Part shown: positions 53,693 to 63,517 of the stretch, piece after piece
Numbering within the stretch: position 1 is the stretch's first letter
Layout: the number at the start of each line of letters is the position of its first letter
Assembly: GCA_947258565.1 (NCBI GenBank)
Contig: CAMYJB010000008.1
Location: 62,001-126,000, forward strand
Direction of reading: 5' to 3'
Length of the DNA stretch: 64,000 nucleotides
From: an uncultured Woeseiaceae bacterium
GTDB lineage: Bacteria; Pseudomonadota; Gammaproteobacteria; Steroidobacterales; Woeseiaceae
The notes under the pieces: model-generated
Database searches by the model: none
What the model saw: the letters and a program-made list of their open reading frames with translations, nothing else
Told to the model about the DNA's origin: nothing
Made by a program: the position numbers and the translations under genes

Positions 53693-55141
53693 CTAAGCGG
53701 TTCCGCCGACCGTCAGTTCATCGATTTTCAGCGTCGGCTGGCCGACACCGACAGGCACAGACTGGCCTTCCTTGCCGCAGGTGCCCACGCCACTGTCCAG
53801 CTGCAGGTCGTCGCCCACCATGGAGATCTTCGTCAGCGCGTCCGGGCCGTCGCCGATCAGCATTGCGCCCTTGACGGGTGCCGTAATGGCGCCGTTCTCG
53901 ATGAGATACGCCTCGCTCGCCGAGAACACGAATTTGCCCGACGTAATATCGACCTGTCCGCCCCCGAAATTGGGCGCGTACAGGCCCTTTTTTACCGAGG
54001 CAATTATTTCGTCGTGGTCGTGCGGGCCGGCGAGCATGTAGGTATTGGTCATGCGCGGCATGGGCATGTGCGCATACGATTCCCGTCGGCCGTTGCCGGT
54101 CGCCGCAACGCCCATCAGGCGGGCGTTCAGCTTGTCCTGCATGTAGCCCCTGAGCACGCCATCCTCGACGAGTACGTTGTACTGCCCCGGCGTGCCCTCG
54201 TCGTCGATCGCGAGAGAGCCACGACGATTCGGCAGGGTGCCATCGTCGACGATCGTGCAGTGCGGCGCTGCAACACGCTGGCCGACTTTCCCCGAGAACG
54301 CGGAGGTCCCCTTGCGGTTGAAGTCCCCTTCCAGTCCATGACCAACGGCTTCGTGGAGCAGGATACCCGGCCACCCCGGACCCAGCACGACGGGCATGGT
54401 ACCGGCCGGCGCCGGCACGGCCTCGAGTGCGACGGTAGCCTGCCGCACCGCTTCCCGTGCATAGCCCATCGGCCGGTCCCCTTCGAGAAAATAATTCAGG
54501 TCGGAACGCGCGCCGCCGCCCGCGTAACCCTGTTCACGGCGGCCGTTTTGCTCGAGTATCACGCTGACATTGAAGCGCACCAGCGGCCGCACGTCGGCCG
54601 CCAGCGTGCCGTCCGAACCTGCGACAAGAACGAGATCCTGGCTACTCGTCATGCTGATGATCACCTGCTCGACGCGCGAGTCGAGTGCGCGGGTCGCGGC
54701 GTCGATGCGGGTGATCAATGCCGTCTTCTGCGCATCGGGCGCGCTTCTCGTCGGATCGGCGGCGGGATACAGGGAGGCCGCAGCGCCGCGATGCCACGCC
54801 GGTACCTGCCTGCTTTCACCGTGCCTCGCGATCGCACGTGCCGCGCCTGCAGCATGCTCGAGAGCCGGCAGCATCAGCTCATCGGAATAGGCCAGGCCGG
54901 TCTTTTCCCCGTTCACGGCGCGTACACCGACGCCCTGGTCGAGACTGAAGCTGCCTTCCCGGATGATCCCGTCTTCGAGCGTCCAGCTTTCCTGCCGCGA
55001 CACCTGGAAATACAGGTCGGCGTAATCCACGCCGCCATTCAGGATGCTGCCCAGCGTCCGGTTGAGATGTCGCTCCTCCAGCCCGGCCGGGGCAAGCATG
55101 TCGGCCATTACCGACTCGATCGGATCTACTTCGTTATTCAA
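53693..55141 (-). CDS. tldD: Metalloprotease subunit TldD
   Basis: 482 aa. It carries the catalytic [12 protein letters not shown] (HExxxH zinc motif), [39 protein letters not shown] and the C-terminal [20 protein letters not shown]. Active-site partner of PmbA. The start is TTG 55141, supported by AGGAG six bases upstream. Nine bp after the nitrilase-family gene; part of the maf-rng-yhdP-tldD cluster, with nit inserted as in many gammaproteobacteria. Confidence 0.94.
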   Translation of the reverse strand: MNNEVDPIESVMADMLAPAGLEERHLNRTLGSILNGGVDYADLYFQVSRQESWTLEDGIIREGSFSLDQGVGVRAVNGEKTGLAYSDELMLPALEHAAGAARAIARHGESRQVPAWHRGAAASLYPAADPTRSAPDAQKTALITRIDAATRALDSRVEQVIISMTSSQDLVLVAGSDGTLAADVRPLVRFNVSVILEQNGRREQGYAGGGARSDLNYFLEGDRPMGYAREAVRQATVALEAVPAPAGTMPVVLGPGWPGILLHEAVGHGLEGDFNRKGTSAFSGKVGQRVAAPHCTIVDDGTLPNRRGSLAIDDEGTPGQYNVLVEDGVLRGYMQDKLNARLMGVAATGNGRRESYAHMPMPRMTNTYMLAGPHDHDEIIASVKKGLYAPNFGGGQVDITSGKFVFSASEAYLIENGAITAPVKGAMLIGDGPDALTKISMVGDDLQLDSGVGTCGKEGQSVPVGVGQPTLKIDELTVGGTA

Positions 55142-55150
55142 CTGTCGCTC

Positions 55151-55957
55151 CTACAAACGCCGGTTCGCGAGGGCCGGAAAGCTCTCGCGCAGCTGCTCCG
55201 GGGACCCTGGTTCAATGTCCGCCATGACGGCGCAGTTTCCTGAAGGCTGTTCGGCCAGTATGCGGCCCCACGGATCCACGATGAGTGAGTGTCCGAAGGT
55301 CTCCCGGTTGTCCGGGTGCGTGCCGAACTGCCCCGGCGCAATGACGTACGCGAGGTTCTCGATTGCGCGGGCGCGCAGCAGCGTATGCCAGTGCGCGGCA
55401 CCCGTTACGGCCGTGAAAGCCGCAGGCACTGTGAATACGGTTGCGCCGGCGTCGACAAGGGTCCGGTACAGCTCGGGAAAACGCAGATCGTAGCAGATCG
55501 TCAGCCCGACGCGCCCGGCCGGCGTGTCCACCGTCATCGGCTCGTCCCCCGCGTACATCGAGTGAGACTCGCGATAGGACTCCTCCCTGTCCGGCAGGTC
55601 GACATCAAAAAGGTGGATCTTGCGATACAGGGCCCTGGTTTCGCCGCGGTCGTCCACGACGAGGCAGGCGCCGTAGACGCGTTCCGGCTCGGGCGACTCG
55701 AGCGGTATGCTGCCGCCGATGATCCACAAACCGTGCCTGGCCGCGCATTCCGCAATGAATTCCTGTATCGGGCCTGCACCCGGCTGCTCCGCGTGCCCGG
55801 ACTTGTCGCGACCGCGCTCCGGCATCAGCGCGAAATTCTCGGGCAGCACCGCGAGGGTACAGCCGTCGCGGGCAGCGTCGGACAGCAGCTGGCCAGCCAG
55901 CTTGAGATTTTGCGCCGGCTCGGCACCGCTGTTCATCTGTATGGCTGCTACTCGCAC
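55151..55957 (-). CDS. Nitrilase-superfamily carbon-nitrogen hydrolase
   Basis: 268 aa. The Glu-Lys-Cys triad appears in LAVLPENFALMP (Glu), ALYRKIHLFDVDLP (Lys) and VGLTICYDLRFPELYR (Cys). This pattern and position between yhdP and tldD match the Nit1/NitA-like amidase group that repairs deaminated glutathione, though the substrate is not proven by sequence. GTG 55957 has GGAG before it and gives the usual VRVAAIQMNSG start; the longer frame to 56017 is less likely. Confidence 0.88.
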   Translation of the reverse strand: MRVAAIQMNSGAEPAQNLKLAGQLLSDAARDGCTLAVLPENFALMPERGRDKSGHAEQPGAGPIQEFIAECAARHGLWIIGGSIPLESPEPERVYGACLVVDDRGETRALYRKIHLFDVDLPDREESYRESHSMYAGDEPMTVDTPAGRVGLTICYDLRFPELYRTLVDAGATVFTVPAAFTAVTGAAHWHTLLRARAIENLAYVIAPGQFGTHPDNRETFGHSLIVDPWGRILAEQPSGNCAVMADIEPGSPEQLRESFPALANRRL

Positions 55958-55995
55958 GCCAGGCTCCCGTTCTTGAATTGCTGTGCCACGCGATT

Positions 55996-58900
55996 CTACT
56001 CGGAATCCAGGATGCAACCCGCCGTTTCGGCACGCGATGCAAAATCGGCGGCGTCGGTACTGTCAATCAATGGGTCGTCCCAGGGCCCGTTGATCGTGTA
56101 GTACACCTGTCCCATCTCCTGCAGCGGCTTCTTGAATATCTGGGAAAATATCAGCAACGCGGCCGCAACCTGGGGCCCGGCAACGACGGCACCCACCACG
56201 GGCAGCGTATTGCCGAAATTCGCCGCAACGACCGCCGCCTGCTCGTATTCGCGTTCCGTCAGGCTGGCGCGACCTATGATGGCGATGTTGGCGGCCGGGC
56301 CCTCGAGCGACAGGTTACAGGTATAGGCTTCGCCGTCGACGATGCGGAAGGTGCCGTCGATGGCGTCGAAGCCGAAGCCCTTATCGAACACGTCGGTAAA
56401 GTCCAGCGACAGGCGCCGAGGCAGCGCGACAATACTCATCAGGCCAAAAAGACGCCCCGCTCCCGGTTCGATTTCATCGAGCTGACCGGCACCGAAGCGC
56501 ACCTGCACATCGCCGTCGAGCGATTCGAACACGTCGGTTCGCGGCCCGCCCGACCAGCTGACGTCGAACAGCATCGTCATCTCGTCGCTGACGATGCCTG
56601 GCGCGTAATCGAGGCGCTGCATCGTCGTCTTGACATCGGTGCTGTTGAGCGTCGCCATGAGATAGCTTCGGTACCCCGCAGCATCGGTCGGTTCTGCGAC
56701 CCATCGCGCGTTGCCCACGGCCTCGAAGGTCGCGTCACGGGCAACGAAGGTTTCGGCGACGAGACCTGCGTCCGTCCGCGCAAACTGCGTTTCAACCGCA
56801 CCCAGGAATCGGTCGCCCAACGCAAACTCCGCGGCCTTGAGCGTAATCGGCGGCAGCATTCGCGGATCGACCTGCTGACGATCCGCACCGGCCTCCTGCT
56901 CGCCGTCCCCCGGCAATATCAACCGCTCCATGTCGAGTACCACGGCTCGATCCGACCCGAAGTCATAGGGGACGAATACGGAACCTGTCACCTGCTCGCC
57001 CTCGAACTGCACCAGCCAGTCGCGCGCGCTGCGATCGACTCTTACACGATGGTTTTGCAGGTGCTGGCCGAGCAATCGCAAACTGTCGACATTCACGTCG
57101 ATCGAGCGGATGCGATCTGCCGTGCCCGTGCGTTTCTCGTCACCGCGCGACAGGCGTAACCAATCACCCAGCTTGACGTTTTCGACATTGCCCCGAATGT
57201 GCAGCCCGCGCGTCTCGGCCTCTTCGAGCGGCCCACCGCCCAGTGCCAGCGTGCCGCGCTCGAGGTCCAACACCCCGTCTTCCCGTTCGAACACGATGTC
57301 CCAGCTCACGTCCCCGTCAGCTTCACCGCGGCTTTCGATGCGTCGCCCGCCCGGTATGAAGGCAATATCCCCGGCGATGCTTGCAGCGTCGTCCGCCGGC
57401 TTCAGGAACGGTTCCGGGAGGGCGACCTCGAGGCCGACGAGATCGCTCCTTACCCGCACCGTGAACGGCGCGGGCTGCTCGCGACCTCCACGCGGAAACA
57501 GCAGGTCAACCGCATAATCCGTCTCGCCATCGACCAACCCCGTGACCGGCAGGCCGAGGCCGTCCGTCAGGCCCTGCGCATCCACGCTGCCGCGACCGCG
57601 CGCAATCACCTGGAAATCGGGCAGTTCGTCGGGCGCCGCGTCGAGTTCGATCTGTACGGGGCGGCCGAGGAAAACGCCTCCCAGCGCCTCGCTCGTGACA
57701 CTCGTACGGTCGATGCTTACTACGCCATTCAGTCCGGTTACGGGCGGTTCGAAGCCCTCGACCTGCAGGCTGCCCTCGGTGCTGACAATTCGAGCGCTGA
57801 ACGTGAAATTGCGTGAGTCGGTTATCGGCACCATGAGTTCGAGATTGAATGCCGCGTCACCAGACACCCTGACGCGCCTCAGCTGACCGCCGAACACCTT
57901 CGCGATCGGGCTGCTCTGCGCATAGTTGTAAAGCGATTCCAGGGTGCCCGTCGAGTAGGAGTCAATAGTCAGCACGGGCTTGCGAAGATCGTCGATTTCA
58001 ACCTGCGCATCCACGACCTCCCGGCCCCGATTGATTGAACGATTGCGCTCCGTGTACAGGCGGGTATTGTCGAGAACCACGTCCATGCCGATGATCTCGG
58101 CCGCCGGCCAATCCGGCAGAAACTTGAAGGTCATGTCGCGTACACTCGCTTCCAGCAGCAAACGTCCCTCTCCGCCGTCGAACGGGAATTTGTCCAGCGG
58201 TCCGTAAAGACGCGTTGTTCCGTTCGCGATACTCCCGGACACCAGCGCATACTGGAACCAGTCATAAAGCTTGCGGTGCATGAGCTGTCCCGGAATGAAG
58301 CGCTTGGCAGACCCGATATCGGAGATACTCCACCGGGACACGAGGTCGATGACCGGCGCCTCGCCTTTGTCCAGCGTGATCTGGATATTGCTCTGACTGT
58401 CGAGGTCGGTATTGCTGATCGCGATGTTGTCCGACAGCACGGTGATTCTGTCGCCGCTCCGGCGCCAGATTACGGTGCCGCTGGCCAGGTCGATTGGTAT
58501 GGGCTCGGCAAGATGGCTGCCGAGATCGACGACCATATCCGGCGACCGGATCTCGACCCGGCCGCCGGACCAGTCGGCTCGCAACCGGCCCGTAAATCCA
58601 CGGACTCCGGGACGGTCCTGGTATACCGCGATTCCGGTATCTTCCAGGTCTGCGGCTATTGCGTAACGCGGCGAGTCCGTATGGAGGTCGGATATCGTGG
58701 CGACGAGGTTTCGGACGACGCCGTCGGGCGCAAGCCCGTCAACAACGTCCTTGTGTTCGTCTGCGAGCAGCGGCACAAACAAGCTGACATCGGCGAGGTT
58801 CAGGTAATCGCCGCGTGCGTCCAGCATCACGATGGTGCCGTCCTGCTCGATGCTCGTCTCGAGCTTGAGCGATGATTCGGGCCACGTTCCCGACGCGCTG

Positions 58901-59835
58901 CCAATCTGAAAATCCTCCGCCACCGCAAGCCAGCCATCAGCGTCGCGATGGTACTCGAGTCGGCCGGCCATGGAGAATTGGCCGCGTGTGCCGATGCTCA
59001 CCTGTTCCAGTGAAAACTCCGCAGCGGCACTCCGGACCTGCCCGTCGACCCAGGCAAGCGATGCATCGATATCACCGCTGCCGGATGACAGGGGCCAGCT
59101 GCGGGACGTGTCCAGCGCCGCAAAACCTGCCAGCTCGATGTCGCTTGCATCCACGGTAACGTCCCAACCGTCACCGTTGCCGATCCCGTCGAGCAACTGC
59201 GTCGCACCCACGCGTAGCTGTCTTCCGAGCGACTCAGGGAGTATTACCGTACCGTCGAGGGTGAGTCTTTGTTGCTCGCTACGCACGTTCATGCGGCTGA
59301 TCTCGAAGCGCATCATGTCTGCATCGCCTGGCAGGATCAGCTTCAGTTCGATGTCCTCGGCAATAACTTCGATGTCACCCAGGTCACCGGCCTCGTCCGA
59401 CTGCAGGGGCGGCAGATCCTCCGTGGCAATTCCCTGGATCCACCATTCACCGGTTGGCAACTGGCGCACTTCCACGCTCGTATTGCGAATCACGACACGA
59501 TTGACGACCAGTGCTCTGTCGGCAAGGAGGCGCGTCAGGGCGACGCCGATGCTCACCTGTTCCGCGGCAATGACCCGCGACAACGGGGCGCCGCGACTAA
59601 GCTCGGCATCATAGAACTCGAGTTGCGGTCCACTCAGACCCCAGCGCGCGTCCATTCCTGAAAAGTCCACCTGCATGCCGATGGCGGCGCTGGCCCAGGC
59701 CTTGATTTCGTCCTGGTACTCGGGAAGCCTCGGCAGGAACAGGCGGAATAGACCGACCGCGATGGCGAGCAGAATCACTACTGCCGCCGCCAGGTAGGCG
59801 AGATACTTGAACAGCTGTTGCAGAAATCTTTTCAT
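55996..59835 (-). CDS. yhdP: YhdP-type AsmA-like envelope lipid-transport protein
   Basis: 1279 aa, the usual YhdP length. One N-terminal membrane helix (YLAYLAAAVVILLAIAVGLF) anchors a long periplasmic beta-rich body (FLPRLPEYQDEIKAWASAAI start; many DLEDTGIAVYQDRPGVRGF-type strands; C-terminal NFGNTLPVVGAVVAGPQVAA and QEMGQVYYTINGPWDDPLI). Such AsmA-like proteins are thought to bridge inner and outer membranes and move phospholipids. Between rng and nit/tldD, 18 bp after rng. Confidence 0.93.
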   Translation of the reverse strand: MKRFLQQLFKYLAYLAAAVVILLAIAVGLFRLFLPRLPEYQDEIKAWASAAIGMQVDFSGMDARWGLSGPQLEFYDAELSRGAPLSRVIAAEQVSIGVALTRLLADRALVVNRVVIRNTSVEVRQLPTGEWWIQGIATEDLPPLQSDEAGDLGDIEVIAEDIELKLILPGDADMMRFEISRMNVRSEQQRLTLDGTVILPESLGRQLRVGATQLLDGIGNGDGWDVTVDASDIELAGFAALDTSRSWPLSSGSGDIDASLAWVDGQVRSAAAEFSLEQVSIGTRGQFSMAGRLEYHRDADGWLAVAEDFQIGSASGTWPESSLKLETSIEQDGTIVMLDARGDYLNLADVSLFVPLLADEHKDVVDGLAPDGVVRNLVATISDLHTDSPRYAIAADLEDTGIAVYQDRPGVRGFTGRLRADWSGGRVEIRSPDMVVDLGSHLAEPIPIDLASGTVIWRRSGDRITVLSDNIAISNTDLDSQSNIQITLDKGEAPVIDLVSRWSISDIGSAKRFIPGQLMHRKLYDWFQYALVSGSIANGTTRLYGPLDKFPFDGGEGRLLLEASVRDMTFKFLPDWPAAEIIGMDVVLDNTRLYTERNRSINRGREVVDAQVEIDDLRKPVLTIDSYSTGTLESLYNYAQSSPIAKVFGGQLRRVRVSGDAAFNLELMVPITDSRNFTFSARIVSTEGSLQVEGFEPPVTGLNGVVSIDRTSVTSEALGGVFLGRPVQIELDAAPDELPDFQVIARGRGSVDAQGLTDGLGLPVTGLVDGETDYAVDLLFPRGGREQPAPFTVRVRSDLVGLEVALPEPFLKPADDAASIAGDIAFIPGGRRIESRGEADGDVSWDIVFEREDGVLDLERGTLALGGGPLEEAETRGLHIRGNVENVKLGDWLRLSRGDEKRTGTADRIRSIDVNVDSLRLLGQHLQNHRVRVDRSARDWLVQFEGEQVTGSVFVPYDFGSDRAVVLDMERLILPGDGEQEAGADRQQVDPRMLPPITLKAAEFALGDRFLGAVETQFARTDAGLVAETFVARDATFEAVGNARWVAEPTDAAGYRSYLMATLNSTDVKTTMQRLDYAPGIVSDEMTMLFDVSWSGGPRTDVFESLDGDVQVRFGAGQLDEIEPGAGRLFGLMSIVALPRRLSLDFTDVFDKGFGFDAIDGTFRIVDGEAYTCNLSLEGPAANIAIIGRASLTEREYEQAAVVAANFGNTLPVVGAVVAGPQVAAALLIFSQIFKKPLQEMGQVYYTINGPWDDPLIDSTDAADFASRAETAGCILDSE

Positions 59836-59853
59836 CCGAACTCGCGTATCGAA

Positions 59854-61338
59854 CTACATCAGGACGACGTCGAACTGGTCCTGCAGGTAGAGCGATTCCG
59901 TTTGCAGACGTATGGACTTGCCGGTCTGTTCACCGAGCAACGCGAGGCTTTGCGCCTGCTCGTCCAGGAGCAATTCGATGACGTCCTGGTGTGCAAGTAC
60001 CAGCGCTTCGTCGAACTCGAACTGGCGCGCCTGGCGAATGATCTCGCGAAAGATCTCGAAGCACACGGTCTCGACGGTAAGGACGAAACCGCGCCCCTCA
60101 CAGCTCGGGCAATCCTCGCAAAGGACATGCTGCAGGCTTTCGCGCGTGCGCTTGCGCGTCATCTCGACGAGCCCGAGCGGGGACACGGGCGTAATCTGGT
60201 GTCGTGCATGATCGCCTTCGAGCGACTGCTCGAGCACGGCCAGCACGTTTTCGCGATGCGACGGCTCTTCCATGTCGATGAAGTCAACGATGATGATGCC
60301 GCCCAGGTTCCGTAGACGAAGTTGCCGGGCAATGGCCATAGCAGCCTCGAGATTGGTCCGGTAGATCGTCTCCTCGAGGTTTCGATGGCCGACATAAGCG
60401 CCGGTGTTCACATCGATCGTCGTCATCGCTTCCGTCTGGTCGAAAATCAGGTATCCACCCGACTTAAGTGGAAAATTCCTGTCAAGCGCCTTGCGGATCT
60501 CGTCCTCGATGCCGTGCAGGTCGAATATCGGGCGCCGCCGCTTGTAGTGCTGCAGCCGTTCCTCGACGCCCGGCAGGAAGGTCGCCGCGAAATCGTGCAT
60601 TACTTCGAAGTCCGGTTTTGAATCCACCAGGATGGTTTCCACGTCACTGGTTACGAGGTCGCGCAGCACGCGCAGCGGCAACGACAGATCCTCGTTCACG
60701 AGGTGTTTTACATGACCGTTCCTGCACCGTTCCTGAATGACACCCCATAGCCTCACCAGGTATTCGAGATCGGCTTCCAGCGCGTCCCGGCCCGTTCCCT
60801 CGGCAACGGTGCGCACGATAGCGCCGCATTCGAGGCCGTGATCCGCCAGCAGTTCCTCGACGAGCAGGCGCAGTCGCTCACGCTCGGCATCCTGATCGAT
60901 GCGCGCCGAGATACCGACGCTGGTGCTCCGCGGCAACAGGACCAGGTGACGCGACGGTAGCGTAATGAATGTCGTCAGCCTCGCGCCCTTGTTGCCGAGC
61001 GGATCCTTCACGACCTGCACCAGCAGACTATCCCCTTCCCGGACGAGTTCCCGGATATCCGGCAGGTCTTCGGCCGTCGCATCGTCCGCGTCACCATTGG
61101 GTGCAATGTCCGATGCGTGCAGGAACGCCGTACGATCCAGACCGATGTCCACGAATGCAGCCTGCATGCCCGGCAGAACGCGCGACACATTGCCGTTGTA
61201 GATGTTGCTGATCAGGCCGCGGCGCGCCGTGCGCTCGATGAACATCTCCTGCAGCACGCCGTTCTCGAGCAACGCCGCGCGGGTCTCCGACGGAGACACA
61301 TTGATCAGGATCTCCTCTTTTCGCGAGTCGTCGTTCAT
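59854..61338 (-). CDS. rng: Ribonuclease G
   Basis: 494 aa. The S1 domain (RGLISNIYNGNVSRVLPGMQ, AAFVDIGLDRTAFLHASD) precedes the RNase E/G catalytic part (ILVDSKPDFEVM, TTIDVNTGAYVGHRNLEETI with the catalytic Asp, IIIVDFIDMEEPSHRENVLA) and the zinc-link cysteines CEDCPSC. Ends shortly after the catalytic core, so it is RNase G rather than RNase E. ATG overlaps the maf stop (ATGA). Confidence 0.96.
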   Translation of the reverse strand: MNDDSRKEEILINVSPSETRAALLENGVLQEMFIERTARRGLISNIYNGNVSRVLPGMQAAFVDIGLDRTAFLHASDIAPNGDADDATAEDLPDIRELVREGDSLLVQVVKDPLGNKGARLTTFITLPSRHLVLLPRSTSVGISARIDQDAERERLRLLVEELLADHGLECGAIVRTVAEGTGRDALEADLEYLVRLWGVIQERCRNGHVKHLVNEDLSLPLRVLRDLVTSDVETILVDSKPDFEVMHDFAATFLPGVEERLQHYKRRRPIFDLHGIEDEIRKALDRNFPLKSGGYLIFDQTEAMTTIDVNTGAYVGHRNLEETIYRTNLEAAMAIARQLRLRNLGGIIIVDFIDMEEPSHRENVLAVLEQSLEGDHARHQITPVSPLGLVEMTRKRTRESLQHVLCEDCPSCEGRGFVLTVETVCFEIFREIIRQARQFEFDEALVLAHQDVIELLLDEQAQSLALLGEQTGKSIRLQTESLYLQDQFDVVLM

Positions 61339-61928
61339 ACGGTGTCCTTCAGTTCGGCGGTCGGCTCAATGCCGGCCGCGCGCAGCAATTCCGCAGTCTC
61401 CAGGACCGGCAGGCCGACCACGCCGGTATAGCTCCCCGTGATCCTCTCCACGAACGCCCCGGCGCGGCCCTGTATTGCATACGCGCCGGCTTTGCCGCGG
61501 GGCTCCCCACTTTGCCAGTAGGCGAGCGCCTCGTCAGGACCGATCTCGCGAAATTTCACGTCGGTCACGGAAAGCAGGCTTGCCGTCGACCTGTCCGAGT
61601 GCACGGCGACCCCGGTCATGACCTGGTGACATCGCCCCGACAATGCCGCCAGCATGCGCAGCGCATCCGCCTCGTCACTCGGTTTACCGAAGACGTCGCT
61701 GTCGAGGACCACGGCCGTATCAGCAGCCAGGACCACGGTGCCGGGCCCGGGATCCGCGGCGCGCGCCTTCTCGATGGCGAGCCGCACGACCATGATATCT
61801 GCGGACTCGCCGCGGTGCTGCCGTTCGTCGACGTCGACACCGGCGACGGTGTATTCGAGGCCCATATTGTCGAGAATTTGCCGGCGGCGGGGCGACGAAG
61901 AAGCAAGGTGCAGCTTTGCAGCGGGCAT
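61335..61928 (-). CDS. maf: Maf-family nucleotide pyrophosphatase
   Basis: 197 aa. LHLASSSPRRRQILDNMGLE, VVLAADTAVVLDSDVFGKPS, GRCHQVMTGVAV and GKAGAYAIQGRAGAFVERI contain the conserved residues. The R/K pattern and the ERITGSYTGVVGLP segment fit the dTTP/UTP pyrophosphatase subgroup (YhdE). Its stop overlaps the rng start. It lies 18 bp after rlmH. Confidence 0.95.
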   Translation of the reverse strand: MPAAKLHLASSSPRRRQILDNMGLEYTVAGVDVDERQHRGESADIMVVRLAIEKARAADPGPGTVVLAADTAVVLDSDVFGKPSDEADALRMLAALSGRCHQVMTGVAVHSDRSTASLLSVTDVKFREIGPDEALAYWQSGEPRGKAGAYAIQGRAGAFVERITGSYTGVVGLPVLETAELLRAAGIEPTAELKDTV

Positions 61929-61946
61929 GGGCGACTCGATCGGTTC

Positions 61947-62417
61947 TCAGGCGCGATGGTAGGGGTGGCCGGACAGCAGCGACCAGGCACGGTACAGCTG
62001 CTCCGCGAACAGGACCCGAGCCAGGCCGTGGGGCAACGTCAGGTTGGAGAGCGACCAGACGAAATCGGCCCGCCCGCGGCAGCTCTCCGAGACGCCGTCC
62101 GGTCCGCCGATGACAAAACAGAGATCCCGGCCGTCTGCCTGCCAGGTGGACAGCCTCCGCGCCAGGTCCCGGCTCGTGGATTGCCGGCCCTTTTCGTCGA
62201 GCAGCACGACCTGCTCGTCCTGCGAAATCTTGCCGAGTATCTGCTCGCCTTCGCTTGCGATGGCGCGCTGCGCATCATCGGACTTGCCACGTTTCGCCGT
62301 CGCGATGACCTGCAGCCTGAATTTCCACTGCGGCGGGAAACGCCCGGTGTAGTCCCGGAACGCGGCGTCGACCCATGCCGGCTGGCGTTCGCCGATCGCT
62401 AGAAGCCGTATGTGCAC
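61947..62417 (-). CDS. rlmH: 23S rRNA (pseudouridine1915-N3)-methyltransferase RlmH
   Basis: 156 aa SPOUT enzyme: VVLLDEKGRQSTSRDLARRL, DLCFVIGGPDGVSESCRGRA and the C-terminal knot LTLPHGLARVLFAEQLYRAW, then SGHPYHR. It methylates position 1915 in helix 69. Usual order with rsfS (35 bp before it) and maf. Confidence 0.97.
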   Translation of the reverse strand: MHIRLLAIGERQPAWVDAAFRDYTGRFPPQWKFRLQVIATAKRGKSDDAQRAIASEGEQILGKISQDEQVVLLDEKGRQSTSRDLARRLSTWQADGRDLCFVIGGPDGVSESCRGRADFVWSLSNLTLPHGLARVLFAEQLYRAWSLLSGHPYHRA

Positions 62418-62452
62418 GGCAAAAATCTCCCGGATGCCCTACTGGATATGCC

Positions 62453-62806
62453 TTACCGTTCCGTCGCGGCAAGGTCTCCGGCCGGCCGCAGCGACCAGAG
62501 TTTTTCCAGGTTGTAGAACTCACGCACCTTGGGCAGCATGACATGCACGAGCGTGTCCTGCAGATCCAGCAACACCCATTCACCACCGCTCTCGCCCTCG
62601 ACTCCGATCGGCTTGTGCCCCGCTCCCGACGCCTTCTCGATCACGTTGTCGACCAGCGCCTGGACGTGACGTGTCGAGGTCCCGCTGGCCACGACCATGT
62701 AGTCGGTGACGGTCGTCATGTCGCGGACATCGAGTCTGACGATATCCCTGCCTTTGATGTCCTCGAGCGCCTCGACGACCAGGTCGCTCAGTTGCTCGCT
62801 ATTCAT
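62453..62806 (-). CDS. rsfS: Ribosomal silencing factor RsfS
   Basis: 117 aa with LVVEALEDIKGRDIVRLDVR, DYMVVASGTSTRHVQALVDN, GEWVLLDLQDTLVHVMLP and EFYNLEKLW, all typical. It binds uL14 and blocks subunit joining under starvation. Between nadD and rlmH. Confidence 0.97.
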   Translation of the reverse strand: MNSEQLSDLVVEALEDIKGRDIVRLDVRDMTTVTDYMVVASGTSTRHVQALVDNVIEKASGAGHKPIGVEGESGGEWVLLDLQDTLVHVMLPKVREFYNLEKLWSLRPAGDLAATER

Positions 62807-62844
62807 GCGTGCTGCTCATCTTCATACGTAATCGGCCTCCTTAA

Positions 62845-63489
62845 CTACGGGCTTGCGGTGGTGTAGCACGAACTTTGCAGGATTGCATCGCGTACGGAAT
62901 CGGGCATCAGGTAGCGTGGGTCATACCCGCCCGCCACCAGGTTCCTTATTTCAGTCGACGCGATTTCCAGTTGGGTCACGGCGTGGACATAGATGCTGCC
63001 CTCGCGCCTCTCGTACAGATACTTTTGATTCTCCGTCCTGCGCTCCGCGAGCAGCGCACCCAGCGCGCCCTCGTCCGGCACCAGCCACCCGGGTCTGTGG
63101 GCAATGACGATGTGGGCAAAATCCAGGATTTCATCCCATCGATGCCAGGTTGGCAATCCGAGAAACGCGTCCATACCTGTTATGAGACACAATGAACGGC
63201 CCGGAAATTCCTTGCGAAAGCTGGCCAGGGTATCGACGGAATAGGACGGACCCTCCCGGCGCAGCTCGCGATCGTCGACCACGAAGCCCGGTTCATCCCG
63301 TGTTGCACGCTGCACCATGTCCAGCCGCAACGCAGCCGGCGCAAAAGTCACGCCTCGGTGGGGCGGATCGCCACAGGGTATGAAACGCACCTCCTCGAAA
63401 CGCAGGGCCTGCAGCAGTTCGAACGCCGTACGCAGGTGGCCATAGTGGATCGGGTCGAAGGTGCCGCCAAAAATGCCGATCGGCCTCAT
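62845..63489 (-). CDS. nadD: Nicotinate-nucleotide adenylyltransferase
   Basis: 214 aa. GIFGGTFDPIHYGHLRTAFE (GxFxPxHxGH), YSVDTLASFRKEFP and the ISSTxIR-like ASTEIRNLVAGG are the nucleotidyltransferase signatures. It makes deamido-NAD. AGGAG lies upstream of two close ATGs; 63489 (MRPIGIFGG) has the better spacing, 63498 is three codons earlier. 28 bp after holA. Confidence 0.96.
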   Translation of the reverse strand: MRPIGIFGGTFDPIHYGHLRTAFELLQALRFEEVRFIPCGDPPHRGVTFAPAALRLDMVQRATRDEPGFVVDDRELRREGPSYSVDTLASFRKEFPGRSLCLITGMDAFLGLPTWHRWDEILDFAHIVIAHRPGWLVPDEGALGALLAERRTENQKYLYERREGSIYVHAVTQLEIASTEIRNLVAGGYDPRYLMPDSVRDAILQSSCYTTASP

Positions 63490-63517
63490 CGGCGGCATGC
63501 TCCTGGCGGCTCGCGGT

